From the NCBI RefSeq assembly GCF_004000865.1, contig NZ_BIMB01000020.1, positions 58,524 to 122,523 of the forward strand: a stretch of 64,000 nt of DNA, in the 5' to 3' direction. Numbering within the stretch: position 1 is the stretch's first letter; every line of letters starts with the position of its first letter. Source of the DNA: Paenibacillus elgii NBRC 100335 (GTDB lineage Bacteria; Bacillota; Bacilli; Paenibacillales; NBRC-103111). The notes beneath the pieces are model-generated. The model did not search any database. It was not told where the DNA came from and saw only the letters and a program-made list of their open reading frames with translations. Shown here piece after piece: positions 1 to 8,591 of this stretch. The position numbers and the translations under genes were made by a program.

Positions 1-893
1 GGCGTGCACAGCACAAAGTTCGTTTGCGAAGGGATGACGTCAAAGCCAAGGCTTCGAAGCTCGACGATGAAGCTATCGCGCGTCGCCTTGACCGCCGCTA
101 CCGTGTGCGCCGTGTATTCCCGGTCCTCCAGAGCGGCCACGGCAAGCTTCCGGCTGATCGCGTTGATGTTGTAGATGTCTTTGCTCTTTTCCAGAGCGGC
201 AATGAGCGGCTCGGCAGCGATGCAGTAGCCGACCCGCGCTCCGCACAAGGCGTGGGCCTTGGAAAACGTGCGGACGACGATCACGTTGGGATAGCGGTCC
301 ACTAGTGGGATAGCTGTTGCGCCGGGATCGGCAAAGTCAATATAGGCTTCGTCGATGACGACCAGCCCCGGGAAGCGGCTGACCAGTCGTTCGACTTCTT
401 CAAGCGGCAGCAGGTGTCCGGTTGGCGCATTCGGATTGACCAGCACGATCGCATCCGCCCCGCTGTTCATCAGCAGCTCCGTATCGACGGTATAGTCGCT
501 GCGCGTCGGGATGGCGATGGAGGAAGCCTGATAAGATGCGGCCACCGTATGATACAGCGAGAACGACGGGTCCGGCAGGGCCATGCGCCGGTTCGGGCCG
601 ATGAAGCCTTTGACGATCAAGGAGATAATCTCGCTCGAACCATTCCCGCAAAAGATTTGTTCGTCCTTGACGCCGTGCAGCCGCGAAAGTGCGGCACGCA
701 GCTGTGCGCAGCGGGCGTCGGGGTAACGGCGAAGCTCTTCTTCGCCAAGCGTACGCAGCGCTTCCAGTACAAGCGGAGAGGGCGGGTACGGGCTTTCGTT
801 CTGATTTAGCTTGATTGCGGCGCTTCCTTCCGGCGGAAGGTCGCCCAAGGCGTAAGGGGTGAGCCGTTCGATATGCGGCAAAATAAGGGTCAT
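1..893 (-). CDS. HisC-like aminotransferase, C-terminus off the window
   Basis: Class I/II PLP aminotransferase of the histidinol-phosphate aminotransferase family, which transfers an amino group between glutamate and imidazole-acetol phosphate or a similar ketone in the cytoplasm. The frame is open from ATG at 893 to the left edge. Visible family features are NQNESPYPPS near the N-terminus, GNGSSEII, NPNAPTGHLLP, VIDEAYIDF and the PLP lysine in FSKAHALCGARVGYC. The start is set by TAGGAGGAACC just upstream (complement of 894-910). It is divergent from the MocR gene at 1071, a common arrangement for MocR regulators and aminotransferases. No other his gene is visible, so the physiological substrate is uncertain; cobalamin-type or aromatic aminotransferases are alternatives. 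The family is clear, the exact substrate is not. Confidence 0.85.
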   Translation of the reverse strand, partial: MTLILPHIERLTPYALGDLPPEGSAAIKLNQNESPYPPSPLVLEALRTLGEEELRRYPDARCAQLRAALSRLHGVKDEQIFCGNGSSEIISLIVKGFIGPNRRMALPDPSFSLYHTVAASYQASSIAIPTRSDYTVDTELLMNSGADAIVLVNPNAPTGHLLPLEEVERLVSRFPGLVVIDEAYIDFADPGATAIPLVDRYPNVIVVRTFSKAHALCGARVGYCIAAEPLIAALEKSKDIYNINAISRKLAVAALEDREYTAHTVAAVKATRDSFIVELRSLGFDVIPSQTNFVLCT

Positions 894-1002
894 CGGTTTG
901 GTTCCTCCTAAAATCCGGCTAACGGGGTCAGCTCGTAGTTGGTGATATGGTGCATGTCTTCCGCTTTGCGCAATGGGATGATAAGATGAGCATAACCGCA
1001 TT

Positions 1003-1030
1003 TTGACATTTAAAAAATGGTCAGTTTAAT
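1003..1030 (+). promoter_or_regulatory. Promoter of the MocR gene
   Basis: TTGACA (1003-1008) and TTTAAT (1025-1030) are separated by 16 bp, about 40 bp before the MocR start. It lies in the divergent interval between the aminotransferase and the MocR gene, where a MocR dimer would be expected to bind. Confidence 0.6.
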
Positions 1031-1070
1031 AATTTTTCAAGTGACAGATTCATGCAAAGGAGAAGCCGGG

Positions 1071-2525
1071 ATGATCGACTTGATGCCGAGGCTCGACGAA
1101 TCGTCGGGCGAAGCGCTGTATATGCAGCTGTACCGCTATATCCGCGACGAAATCGCCGCCGGTCGCATTCCGGCGAACGAGCGGCTGCCGTCCATCCGCA
1201 CGCTGTCCGCTTACCTGGGCGTAAGCCGGTCGCCTGTCGCTCTAGCCTACGAGCAGCTGCTCGCCGAGGGCTATGTGAACAGCCGACCGCGCAGCGGGCT
1301 GTATGCCGCCGAGCTGGACACGTCCGCCTCTCTGCAGGTGCAGACCGACGCGCCGGCAGAACGTTCCGCGGTGTCGCCATCGCCGAAGCGCGCATACCAT
1401 GCGTCTCAGGATGAACCGCTCCGTTACGACTTCGGCTACGGCAGCGTCGATATCGCGAGCTTCCCGCTGGCGAAATGGCGCCGGCTGATGAACCGCTGTC
1501 TGCTGCCGGAAAACAGCCGTCTGCTGCTGTACGGCGATTTGCAGGGCGAGCCGGAGCTGCGCGCCGAAATTGCCGCCTATCTGCACCATATGCGTGGGGT
1601 ACGCTGCCAGCCGGAGCAGATCGTGGTCGGTGCGGGCACGTACCATTCACTCGATTTACTGTTTCAATTGCTGCACGAGGATGTCAACTGTATGGCTTCC
1701 GAAGAAGCGGTCAACGACGGGGTAAAAGCGCTCTTCGGGCAGTTTCGGTTCGATTGCCGGCCCCTTCGGCTGGAAAGCGACGGCATCTGCCTCGAAGAGC
1801 TGCAGGCCAGCGGCGCCCAGGCCGTCTATGTCACTCCGTCGCATCAATTTCCGTATGGCATGACGCTGTCGGCGGGCAAGCGGCTCAAGCTGCTCCAATG
1901 GGCGAAGGAGCGGCGGGCCTACATCGTCGAGAACGACTACGACGGCGAATTCCGCTACAGCGGCCGGCCGATCCCTTCGCTGCAAAGCCTGGACGATGAC
2001 GGCCGCGTCATCTACGTTGGCACGTTCTCGCGGGCGCTGACGCCGGCGTTCCGGCTCAGCTATCTCGTGCTGCCGCCTGCACTGCTGGCGAGGTTTCGCA
2101 GCCGCCGGCACAGCTACGACCAGCTTGCCTCGCCGATCTTTCAGATGACGCAGCAGCTGTTCATGCAATCCGGCGACTTTGGGCGGCATGTGCGCAAAAT
2201 GCGCAGCGTCTACCACAAAAAGCGCGATGCGCTGCTGTACGCGGTACGCGACACTTTTCCGGCGGGCGTCGAGATGATCGGCGCGGACTCGGGGCTACAC
2301 CTGCTGCTTCGGGTTCGCGGCGAGAAGGACGAAGCGGAGCTTGTTCGCGCGGCCGCCCGGGAAGGCGTCGGCGTCTACCCGGCTTCTGCTTACCGGCTGC
2401 GGTCGGAGGCTGACGAGGCCCCAACCGTGCTGCTCGGCTTCGGCGGTTTGTCCGAAGCGGACATCCGGGAAGGGGTAAGGCTGCTGGCGCGGGCATGGAA
2501 AATGGAATCTTCTCTAAATAAATGA
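1071..2525 (+). CDS. MocR/GabR-type regulator lacking the PLP lysine
   Basis: 484-residue fusion of an N-terminal GntR winged helix (about residues 10-75, with PSIRTLSAYLGVSRSPVALAYE) and a class I aminotransferase-like domain (about 120-480). Aminotransferase landmarks remain: GSVDIASFPLAKWRRL, YVTPSHQFPYG and ENDYDGEFRY. In the Schiff-base motif, normally T-F-S-K, the lysine is replaced by arginine (GTFSRALTPAFRL, residue about 321, codon CGG at 2031-2033). A covalent internal aldimine is therefore not possible at the usual place. ATG at 1071 is chosen over the longer frame because AAAGGAGAAG stands just before it. It is divergent from the HisC-like gene, which it probably controls. MocR members normally sense PLP or an amino-acid/PLP adduct; this one may sense a ligand differently or be constitutive. 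Confidence 0.88.
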   Translation: MIDLMPRLDESSGEALYMQLYRYIRDEIAAGRIPANERLPSIRTLSAYLGVSRSPVALAYEQLLAEGYVNSRPRSGLYAAELDTSASLQVQTDAPAERSAVSPSPKRAYHASQDEPLRYDFGYGSVDIASFPLAKWRRLMNRCLLPENSRLLLYGDLQGEPELRAEIAAYLHHMRGVRCQPEQIVVGAGTYHSLDLLFQLLHEDVNCMASEEAVNDGVKALFGQFRFDCRPLRLESDGICLEELQASGAQAVYVTPSHQFPYGMTLSAGKRLKLLQWAKERRAYIVENDYDGEFRYSGRPIPSLQSLDDDGRVIYVGTFSRALTPAFRLSYLVLPPALLARFRSRRHSYDQLASPIFQMTQQLFMQSGDFGRHVRKMRSVYHKKRDALLYAVRDTFPAGVEMIGADSGLHLLLRVRGEKDEAELVRAAAREGVGVYPASAYRLRSEADEAPTVLLGFGGLSEADIREGVRLLARAWKMESSLNK

Positions 2526-2589
2526 AAGAATATGGACGATATATCCAGTAGGGTGTCATTTTTCTTTTATTTTGAAGAGGAGGGGTAAC

Positions 2590-3444
2590 GTGAAAGTTTC
2601 CGGCGGAGAAAGCAGCGTCTTGAACCTGTACGCGATCCGCGAACAGGAGAGCAAGCCCGGCCTGAGACCGGGGACGATTGCCGGTTTGAAGCATGATACG
2701 GTCGAAATCAGTCCGACCGGCCGGCAGTTGGCCGAAGGCGCAATCAAGCACCACGTGGGCAAAATTTTCGTATCAGCCCAAATCGACGAATCGCTGAACC
2801 GGCTGCTTGAAGGGAAGTCGCAGGAGGTAAGCGATGCGGTGCATACGATCATCGGCTCCAATCTGCTGCCGGGCGGCTCCGTCTCGGACGAAGGGGAGCG
2901 CGCCGCATTGCGGGAAGCAGGATTAGCACAGGCCCAATATGTGGCCGACCGTTATATGTCGGGCGGCGAATCGTCCGAGTTGATGGCGGTCATGAATCAA
3001 ATTGCCGTCATCGGCGCGAAGGTAACGGTTGATTCGGCAACAGGGAGCGTCTCCTACAAGATGCCGCCATCCCGGCCGGTCGGGGCACCCGAGGACTATG
3101 TGGACATCAACGAGCTGATGAAGAGGTTCGAACCGGATACCTACAAAAAGCTGAACGAAGCGATAACCGGTAGCGGCGACTGGGGCAGCATTTTGTTTTC
3201 GTTTGTCAAAAAAATCCCGCAAAACGAGCAGTGGGTGACCAAGTATCGTGAGGAAACGAAACAACTGATGCATGAACTGAAGACGACGAAGCTCGATAAC
3301 CGGTTCGCAGGCGCTAATACGTCCGATATGGCTTCCTTCCTGTTGGATATTAACCGTAAGCTAGAGCAGACGCCGCTTGCAAAGACAGACGCCTTGATGC
3401 GAAACATGGATAATTTTGCAAGAATTTTCGGGCATCGGGCTTGA
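2590..3444 (+). CDS. Hypothetical protein
   Basis: 284-residue soluble protein that I do not recognise. It has no signal peptide or membrane segment. Near residues 30-45 there is a stretch (DTVEISPTGRQLAE) like the disordered 'V-x-I/L-S' segments found in FlgM and other flagellar-associated proteins; the rest looks helical and charged. GTG at 2590 is preferred because GAGGAGGGG lies 5-15 bases upstream, although the frame stays open to a TTG at 2572. It follows the MocR gene by 64 bp with no terminator seen between them, so it may be co-transcribed. A terminator follows at 3583. The flagellar resemblance is only a weak motif-level impression. Confidence 0.75.
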   Translation: MKVSGGESSVLNLYAIREQESKPGLRPGTIAGLKHDTVEISPTGRQLAEGAIKHHVGKIFVSAQIDESLNRLLEGKSQEVSDAVHTIIGSNLLPGGSVSDEGERAALREAGLAQAQYVADRYMSGGESSELMAVMNQIAVIGAKVTVDSATGSVSYKMPPSRPVGAPEDYVDINELMKRFEPDTYKKLNEAITGSGDWGSILFSFVKKIPQNEQWVTKYREETKQLMHELKTTKLDNRFAGANTSDMASFLLDINRKLEQTPLAKTDALMRNMDNFARIFGHRA

Positions 3445-3582
3445 CGCAAGCGAGCGTACCGCTTAGATGTGTCCTTCCGGTCGGGCCTGAGAGGATGCGC
3501 AACACAAAAACGACGACCATTCCGTAATTCCGAAAAAACGTACAACGTCTGGATGACAGCCACAAGGCTGAAACCCGAAAAA

Positions 3583-3630
3583 CCGCACGCCTCCCAGCCA
3601 AATGGATGGGGAGGAGGGGCGGTTTTTTTT
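3583..3630 (+). terminator. Rho-independent terminator after the 2590 gene
   Basis: GC-rich stem (CCGC..CCTCCC pairing with GGGGAGG..GCGG) followed by eight T residues at 3623-3630. Together with the promoter at 3755 it separates this gene from the asparaginase operon; 3631-3754 holds nothing else I recognise. Confidence 0.75.
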
Positions 3631-3754
3631 ATCGTACGAAGGACAAAAACGACAGGAGATGAAATTAATACCGTCACTGGAATAAATAAATTTCAAATTG
3701 CTCCATATCCTCCCGTAAATCGCGATTCATCTTCACAATTTGTTCAAATTATTA

Positions 3755-3784
3755 TTGACAAGCGAAAAAAACGGCTGTTATTAT
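3755..3784 (+). promoter_or_regulatory. Promoter of the asparaginase/peptide-importer operon
   Basis: TTGACA (3755-3760) and TATTAT (3779-3784), 18 bp apart, in AT-rich sequence. It implies a leader of about 160 nt before the asparaginase start, and this leader contains the cre-like box at 3865. Confidence 0.7.
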
Positions 3785-3864
3785 TAACATCAGTGGTGAA
3801 AATAAACGAATTACATTTGTTCAAGGAATCATTTAAAGCGGTTCCGGACCCGACGAGCCCGACT

Positions 3865-3878
3865 TGAAAGCGTTAGCA
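3865..3878 (+). promoter_or_regulatory. cre box (CcpA site) in the asparaginase operon leader
   Basis: TGAAAGCGTTAGCA matches the catabolite-responsive consensus TGWNANCGNTNWCA at 13 of 14 positions. It lies roughly 75 bp after the predicted transcription start, a position where CcpA acts as a roadblock. This suggests glucose repression of the whole operon. Confidence 0.6.
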
Positions 3879-3949
3879 AAGCGGGATGCCCGGGCCGTTA
3901 ACCGCAGGAACATCTTGAACTTCACATGCCGAAAGGAAATGAGTTACTT

Positions 3950-4948
3950 ATGGGCTTCGAACGATTGGTGGAAGAATACCGCGGAGGCGTGCTGGAAAAT
4001 GTACATATGGGCCTTGTCTGCGGAATGGACGAGAACGGCCGAATTGTGCATGCTGTCGGCGACGAACGGCATATGACGTTTTTGCGTTCGGCGGCGAAGC
4101 CGTTTCAGGCGATCCCGGTCATCAAGAACGGCATCGACGAAAAATTCAAGCTGAGCCCGAAGGAAGCGGCTCTGTTCGCCGCCTCGCACCGAGGGGAGAA
4201 GTATCATATCGAGGCGCTTGAGTCGGTTTTGCAGAAAACCGGGCTGAAGGAAGAAGATATCCTGTGCTGTCCGACTTACCCGCTTAATGAAGCACCGCGG
4301 GCAGCCTGCTACTGGGATCATTTGGAGAAGCGCAAGCTGTACCATAACTGCTCCGGCAAGCATTCCGGTTTTCTCGCGCTGTCCAAGGAGCTCGGCTACG
4401 ACCTCGAAACGTACTGGAGTATCGAGCACCCGGCGCAGCAGCTCAGCTTGGAAGCAATGGCTGAAATGGCCGACTACCCGAAGGAAAACATCCGTATCGG
4501 AGTGGACGGCTGCGGCTTTCCGGTGTATGCGATGCCGCTCCAAAACATCGCTCGCGCCTACCTGAAGCTGGCCTGCCCGGATCTGATCGCGAATGCCGAT
4601 ACGAGAGCGGCCGTGACGAAAATCGCCGGCTACATGAACGCGCACCCGGAGATCATCGCGAGCCACGACTTTATCTGCACCGCGCTGCTGACCGATCCGA
4701 ACATTGTCGCCAAGGGCGGCGCCAAAGGTGTATACGGCTTCGGACTCAAAAAGGAGCGCATGAGCTTCGCCTTAAAAGTTCTGGACGGCTCGGAGCTCGT
4801 ATGGCCGATTATCGCCGCTTCGATTCTGGAGCAGATCGGCTACGACAACCGCGATACGATCGACCGGTTGTACGCGCTGGCTCCGAAGGAGATCAAGAAC
4901 GATAACCACATCGTCGTAGGCGAGAGAAAAACCGTATTCCGTTTATAG
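3950..4948 (+). CDS. L-asparaginase II family protein
   Basis: 332-residue member of the asparaginase II family (PF06089), which hydrolyses L-asparagine, or possibly a related beta-aspartyl/amide substrate, to aspartate and ammonia. Conserved blocks include FLRSAAKPFQAIPV, AASHRGEKYHIEALE, NCSGKHSGFLAL and GVDGCGFPVYAMPL. ATG at 3950 follows AAAGGAAATGAG; the annotated frame also opens at 3926 but without a ribosome site. No signal peptide, so cytoplasmic. It is first gene of an operon with a GsiB-like importer and an aminopeptidase; in E. coli the gsi importer is likewise preceded by an asparaginase-type enzyme (iaaA, unrelated fold). This context favours a role in processing imported peptides rather than free asparagine. 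The family is certain; the substrate is inferred. Confidence 0.88.
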   Translation: MGFERLVEEYRGGVLENVHMGLVCGMDENGRIVHAVGDERHMTFLRSAAKPFQAIPVIKNGIDEKFKLSPKEAALFAASHRGEKYHIEALESVLQKTGLKEEDILCCPTYPLNEAPRAACYWDHLEKRKLYHNCSGKHSGFLALSKELGYDLETYWSIEHPAQQLSLEAMAEMADYPKENIRIGVDGCGFPVYAMPLQNIARAYLKLACPDLIANADTRAAVTKIAGYMNAHPEIIASHDFICTALLTDPNIVAKGGAKGVYGFGLKKERMSFALKVLDGSELVWPIIAASILEQIGYDNRDTIDRLYALAPKEIKNDNHIVVGERKTVFRL

Positions 4949-4977
4949 TTGGGCGCTTCACTACACATGGGTAACGG

Positions 4978-5022
4978 TCTTCCTTCTTAGTGGACGAACG
5001 GCTTGTTCGTCCCGCAGGAAGA
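4978..5022 (+). other. Two-tier intercistronic hairpin before the binding-protein gene
   Basis: Outer arms TCTTCCT and AGGAAGA enclose inner arms GGACGAAC and GTTCGTCC with a 5-nt loop. No T-tract follows, so it is not a standard terminator. It sits between the asparaginase and the binding-protein gene and may give a processed or stabilised 5' end that raises binding-protein mRNA. Confidence 0.6.
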
Positions 5023-5058
5023 TTGAGCATAAATCAATGAAAAACGGGGGGATTTTCT

Positions 5059-6642
5059 ATGAAAAAACGTTTCGCAGCTTTTACGGCATTGGTGCTCGCC
5101 GGCGCGATGTTCGCAGGCTGTAGCGGTGGCGCGGGCAAACCGCAGCAGCAAGGCGCGGCCGACCAGCCGACGGCCAAGAAGGAAGGTAACGGCATCACGA
5201 TTGCAGTCAACGCCAATTTCGTGACGCTGGACCCGCACAACGCGGCCGATACGCTGTCCATTTCCGGCTACCGCACGATGTATCAAGGCCTGCTCGGCTT
5301 CGATCAGGATATGAAGGTCGTGCCCGTGTTGGCTGAATCTTACGAAGTGAGCCCGGACGCCAAGGTATACACCTTCAAGCTGAAGGAGAACATCAAGTTC
5401 CATGACGGCACGCCGTTCAACGCGGAAGCGGTCAAAGTCAACCTCGACCGGGTAAAAAACAAAGATAATAACCTGAAAATGGCGCGCAGCTTCGCCGCCG
5501 TAGAGAAAACCGAAGTCGTCGACGCCAAAACGGTAAAAATCACGCTGTCCCAGCCGTATTCCGCGATGCTGAACAAGCTGGCCATGCTGATGATCATCAG
5601 TCCGCAGGCACTGGAGAAGTACGGCAAAGATATCGGCCAGCACCCGGTAGGCACCGGCCCGTTCAAGTATAAGGAATGGGTGCAGGGCGACCGGATGACG
5701 ATCGAGAAGAACGCCGATTATTGGGAAAAAGGTCTGCCGAAGGTGGATACCATCACCTTCAAGCCGGTGCCGGAGAACGGTTCCCGCGTCGCGATGCTGA
5801 AAACGGGCGAAGCCGATTTCGTCTATCCGCTGCCGACTGAGCAGGTGGAGCAGGTGAACGGGAAGAACGGCGTCGTCGTGGACAAAACGCCTTCGACGAT
5901 TGCACGCTATATCACGATGAACATGACGAAGAAGCCGTTCGACGACGTCCGCGTCCGTCAGGCGATCAACTATGCGATCAACAAAGACGCCTATATCAAA
6001 GTCGTCAAATCGGGCTTTGCCGAGAAGCTGGACTCGACGATGTCGTCCAAAACGCAGTTCTATGCGAAGCAAACGCCGTATGACGGCAATGTGGAGAAAG
6101 CGAAAGCGCTCCTGAAGGAAGCCGGCCTCGAAAACGGCTTCAAAGCCGAAATCTGGGGCAGCTCCGACTCCGAAACGGTCAAAGGTATGCAGTTCGTGCA
6201 GCAGCAGCTGGCAGCCGTAGGCATCACGCTTGACGTGAAGCCGATGGAAGAAGGCACGCTGTCCAACGAGATCAACTCGGCCAAAACGCCGCAGGAATCC
6301 AAGGTGCAAATGTGGTATGTCAGCTGGTCCCCGTCCTCGGCCGACGCCGACGCGGCGACTCGCCCGCTCTTCGCGAGCGAAATGTTCCCTCCGAACGGAG
6401 CGAACACCGCTTACTACAAGAACGACAAAGTAGACGAGCTGATCGCAAAAGCGAACAAGCTGTCGAACGCCGATGAGCAAAAAGCCGTTTACGCCGATGT
6501 TCAAGCGCAAATTTACAAAGACGCTCCGTGGGTGTTCCTTGCCGTCGACCAGATCGTATCCGGCAAGAAAAACTACCTCGAAGGCGTAAAAGTATATCCG
6601 GACGGCTCGATCAACGTCCGCGAAGCCGAAATCAAGAAGTAA
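5059..6642 (+). CDS. gsiB: GsiB-like peptide/glutathione-binding lipoprotein
   Basis: 527-residue extracellular solute-binding protein, family 5 (SBP_bac_5). The signal peptide ends in a lipobox with Cys at residue 21 (AMFAGC), so it is anchored outside the membrane. The mature sequence follows E. coli GsiB closely as I recall it: TLDPHNAADTLS, MYQGLLGFDQDMK, VLAESYEVS, HPVGTGPFKY, MLKTGEADFVYPLP and WYVSWSPSSADADAA. GsiB binds glutathione, so glutathione, gamma-glutamyl peptides or other short peptides are likely ligands. It is flanked by strong hairpins at 4978 and 6653 that may uncouple its expression from the neighbours. Related DppA/OppA proteins remain an alternative. Confidence 0.85.
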   Translation: MKKRFAAFTALVLAGAMFAGCSGGAGKPQQQGAADQPTAKKEGNGITIAVNANFVTLDPHNAADTLSISGYRTMYQGLLGFDQDMKVVPVLAESYEVSPDAKVYTFKLKENIKFHDGTPFNAEAVKVNLDRVKNKDNNLKMARSFAAVEKTEVVDAKTVKITLSQPYSAMLNKLAMLMIISPQALEKYGKDIGQHPVGTGPFKYKEWVQGDRMTIEKNADYWEKGLPKVDTITFKPVPENGSRVAMLKTGEADFVYPLPTEQVEQVNGKNGVVVDKTPSTIARYITMNMTKKPFDDVRVRQAINYAINKDAYIKVVKSGFAEKLDSTMSSKTQFYAKQTPYDGNVEKAKALLKEAGLENGFKAEIWGSSDSETVKGMQFVQQQLAAVGITLDVKPMEEGTLSNEINSAKTPQESKVQMWYVSWSPSSADADAATRPLFASEMFPPNGANTAYYKNDKVDELIAKANKLSNADEQKAVYADVQAQIYKDAPWVFLAVDQIVSGKKNYLEGVKVYPDGSINVREAEIKK

Positions 6643-6652
6643 GTCCTGACCT

Positions 6653-6698
6653 GATGCTGTGTTGACCCGCCCTCCGGTGCGGTGCTCACCACAGCATC
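6653..6698 (+). other. Hairpin between binding-protein and permease genes
   Basis: GATGCTGTG (6653-6661) and CACAGCATC (6690-6698) form a perfect 9-bp stem over a GC-rich loop. No T-run follows. Such structures after binding-protein genes often stabilise upstream mRNA or reduce read-through, which would give the excess of binding protein over permease typical of these importers. Confidence 0.6.
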
Positions 6699-6737
6699 TC
6701 GCCTAATGGCAGGTTTTCAGAGGAGGAGTGTAGAAGC

Positions 6738-7667
6738 TTGGCTCAGTATGTGCTTAAACGATTGGTTGCCGTCATTCCGATTCTTTTTATTGTTTCCGTC
6801 TTGATCTTTCTGTTCATCCACTTGATTCCCGGCGATCCGGCGCGGTTAGTTGCCGGCAAGGAAGCTACGCTCGAAGACATTAGCCGCATTCAGGCCGAGC
6901 TCGGCCTCGACAAGCCGCTCTGGGAGCAATATTTCATCTACATGTCGTATCTGCTGCAGGGGGATCTGGGCCGTTCGCTCAAAACGAGCCAGCCGGTGAC
7001 GGAAATGCTTGCCTCGCGCATGATGCCGACGATTTGGCTGACGATTTTCAGCATGGGCTGGGCGCTCCTGTTCGGGATCGTGATCGGCGTCATCTCGGCG
7101 ACGAAGCGCAACCGCTGGCCGGACTATTTGAGCATGCTGACCGCGGTGTCGGGCATCTCGGTGCCGCCGTTCTGGCTCGGACTGCTGCTCATCCAGCTGT
7201 TCTCCGTACAGCTCGGCTGGCTGCCGACCGGAGGCGTCGATACGTGGCAGGGCTACGTACTTCCGTCGATTACGCTCGGAGCGGGCATCATGTCGATGCT
7301 GGCGCGCTTCTCCCGGGCATCCCTGCTGGAGTCGTTGAAGCAGGACTACATCCGGACCGGCCGGGCCAAAGGCTTGAACGAGCGCGCGGTCGTCTGGGGG
7401 CATGCGATGAAAAACTCGATGATCTCCGTCATTACGGTGGCCGGGCTTCAGTTCGGCTTTCTGCTCGGCGGCTCGGTCATTGTCGAGACGGTATTCAGTA
7501 TCCCCGGGCTCGGGCGGCTGCTGATCGATTCGATCGCCTTCCGCGATTATACGGTCATTCAAGCGGAGCTGCTGCTGTTCGCCGTCGAATTCATTCTGGT
7601 CAACTTGCTCGTTGACGTCCTGTATGGCGTGCTCAATCCTAAAATTCGCCTGTCGGGCCAGAACTGA
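6738..7667 (+). CDS. gsiC: Peptide ABC transporter permease, GsiC/DppB type
   Basis: 309-residue inner-membrane permease with six predicted transmembrane segments, the first at residues 10-30 ([15 protein letters not shown]). The DppB family opening MAQYVLKRL and the cytoplasmic EAA-type loop ([22 protein letters not shown]) that contacts the ATPases are present. Translation starts at TTG 6738, supported by AGGAGGAG at 6720-6727. It forms a heterodimer with the next gene product. It is separated from the binding-protein gene by 95 bp containing a strong hairpin, and from the next gene by 11 bp. The GsiC name follows the binding protein; DppB is equally possible from this sequence alone. Confidence 0.88.
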   Translation: MAQYVLKRLVAVIPILFIVSVLIFLFIHLIPGDPARLVAGKEATLEDISRIQAELGLDKPLWEQYFIYMSYLLQGDLGRSLKTSQPVTEMLASRMMPTIWLTIFSMGWALLFGIVIGVISATKRNRWPDYLSMLTAVSGISVPPFWLGLLLIQLFSVQLGWLPTGGVDTWQGYVLPSITLGAGIMSMLARFSRASLLESLKQDYIRTGRAKGLNERAVVWGHAMKNSMISVITVAGLQFGFLLGGSVIVETVFSIPGLGRLLIDSIAFRDYTVIQAELLLFAVEFILVNLLVDVLYGVLNPKIRLSGQN

Positions 7668-7678
7668 GGAGGACCACC

Positions 7679-8575
7679 ATGAGTCAAAACATCGTCATCG
7701 ACCACGCTGCGGACACGGCCGTTCCGTTAATGAAAAGCAGTCCGCTCCGCGATTTTTGGATCAAAATGAAAAAGCAAAAGCTCGCGTTCGCCGCAGGCTT
7801 GTTTATCTTGTTGCTCGTCATCGTCGCTGTGATCGGTCCCGCGCTTGCGCCTTACGATCCGTCCGTGCCGGATTACGATAACATTTTGTCCGGCCCGTCG
7901 GCGAAGCATTTGGCCGGTACGGACGAGTACGGCCGCGATATTTTCAGCCGCATTCTCGTCGGCACCCGGCTGTCGTTGTCCGTCGGCCTCAGCGCCGTGC
8001 TGATCGGCGCGGCCATCGGCACAGTGCTTGGGCTGATCAGCGGCTATTACGGCGGCTGGCTCGACCGGCTGATTATGCGGAGCAGCGACGTCATGTTCTC
8101 GTTCCCCGATCTGCTGCTGGCAATCGGGATCGTCGCGATCCTCGGGCCGGGGCTGATGAACGTCGTCGTCGCCGTTGCGATTTTCGGCATACCGTCGTTC
8201 GCAAGGCTGATCCGCAGCGCCACCTTGGAAACGAAGGAGTCGCTGTATGTGGAAGCGGCCCGTTCCATCGGGGCGAACAACGTGCGGATTATTGCCCGCC
8301 ATATTTTTCCCGAAACCGTTCCGAGTCTGATCGTTTACTTCACGATGCGGATCGGGACGACCGTTTTGGCTGCATCGGGCCTGAGCTTTCTCGGCCTCGG
8401 GGCGAAGCCTTCGGACCCGGACTGGGGGGCCATGCTGAGCATGGGCCGCGATTACCTCAGCATCGCGCCGCATGTCGTTTATTTTCCGGGAGCCGCGATT
8501 TTCCTGACGGTTCTCGCCTTCAACATACTGGGAGACGGTTTGAGAGACGCGCTCGATCCGAAGATCAAGAATTAG
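7679..8575 (+). CDS. gsiD: Peptide ABC transporter permease, GsiD/DppC type
   Basis: 298-residue partner permease. It has the DppC-type N-terminal extension, a first membrane segment at about 34-55, the periplasmic motif HLAGTDEYGRDIFSRILVGTRLSL and the EAA loop VEAARSIGANNVRIIARHIFPE. GAGGAGGACC precedes ATG 7679. It heterodimerises with the 6738 product and moves peptides across the membrane using the two ATPases encoded next. Confidence 0.9.
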   Translation: MSQNIVIDHAADTAVPLMKSSPLRDFWIKMKKQKLAFAAGLFILLLVIVAVIGPALAPYDPSVPDYDNILSGPSAKHLAGTDEYGRDIFSRILVGTRLSLSVGLSAVLIGAAIGTVLGLISGYYGGWLDRLIMRSSDVMFSFPDLLLAIGIVAILGPGLMNVVVAVAIFGIPSFARLIRSATLETKESLYVEAARSIGANNVRIIARHIFPETVPSLIVYFTMRIGTTVLAASGLSFLGLGAKPSDPDWGAMLSMGRDYLSIAPHVVYFPGAAIFLTVLAFNILGDGLRDALDPKIKN

Positions 8576-8591
8576 AACAGGAGTAACGCGA

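Noticed and set aside
1021..1650. Long minus-strand open frames opposite the MocR gene
   Set aside because: They are high-GC antisense shadows with low-complexity Arg/Ala-rich translations and no ribosome sites. The MocR frame has clear family motifs.
4987..6510. 507-codon minus-strand frame opposite the binding-protein gene
   Set aside because: It is an antisense artefact of codon bias; the plus strand encodes a full lipoprotein.
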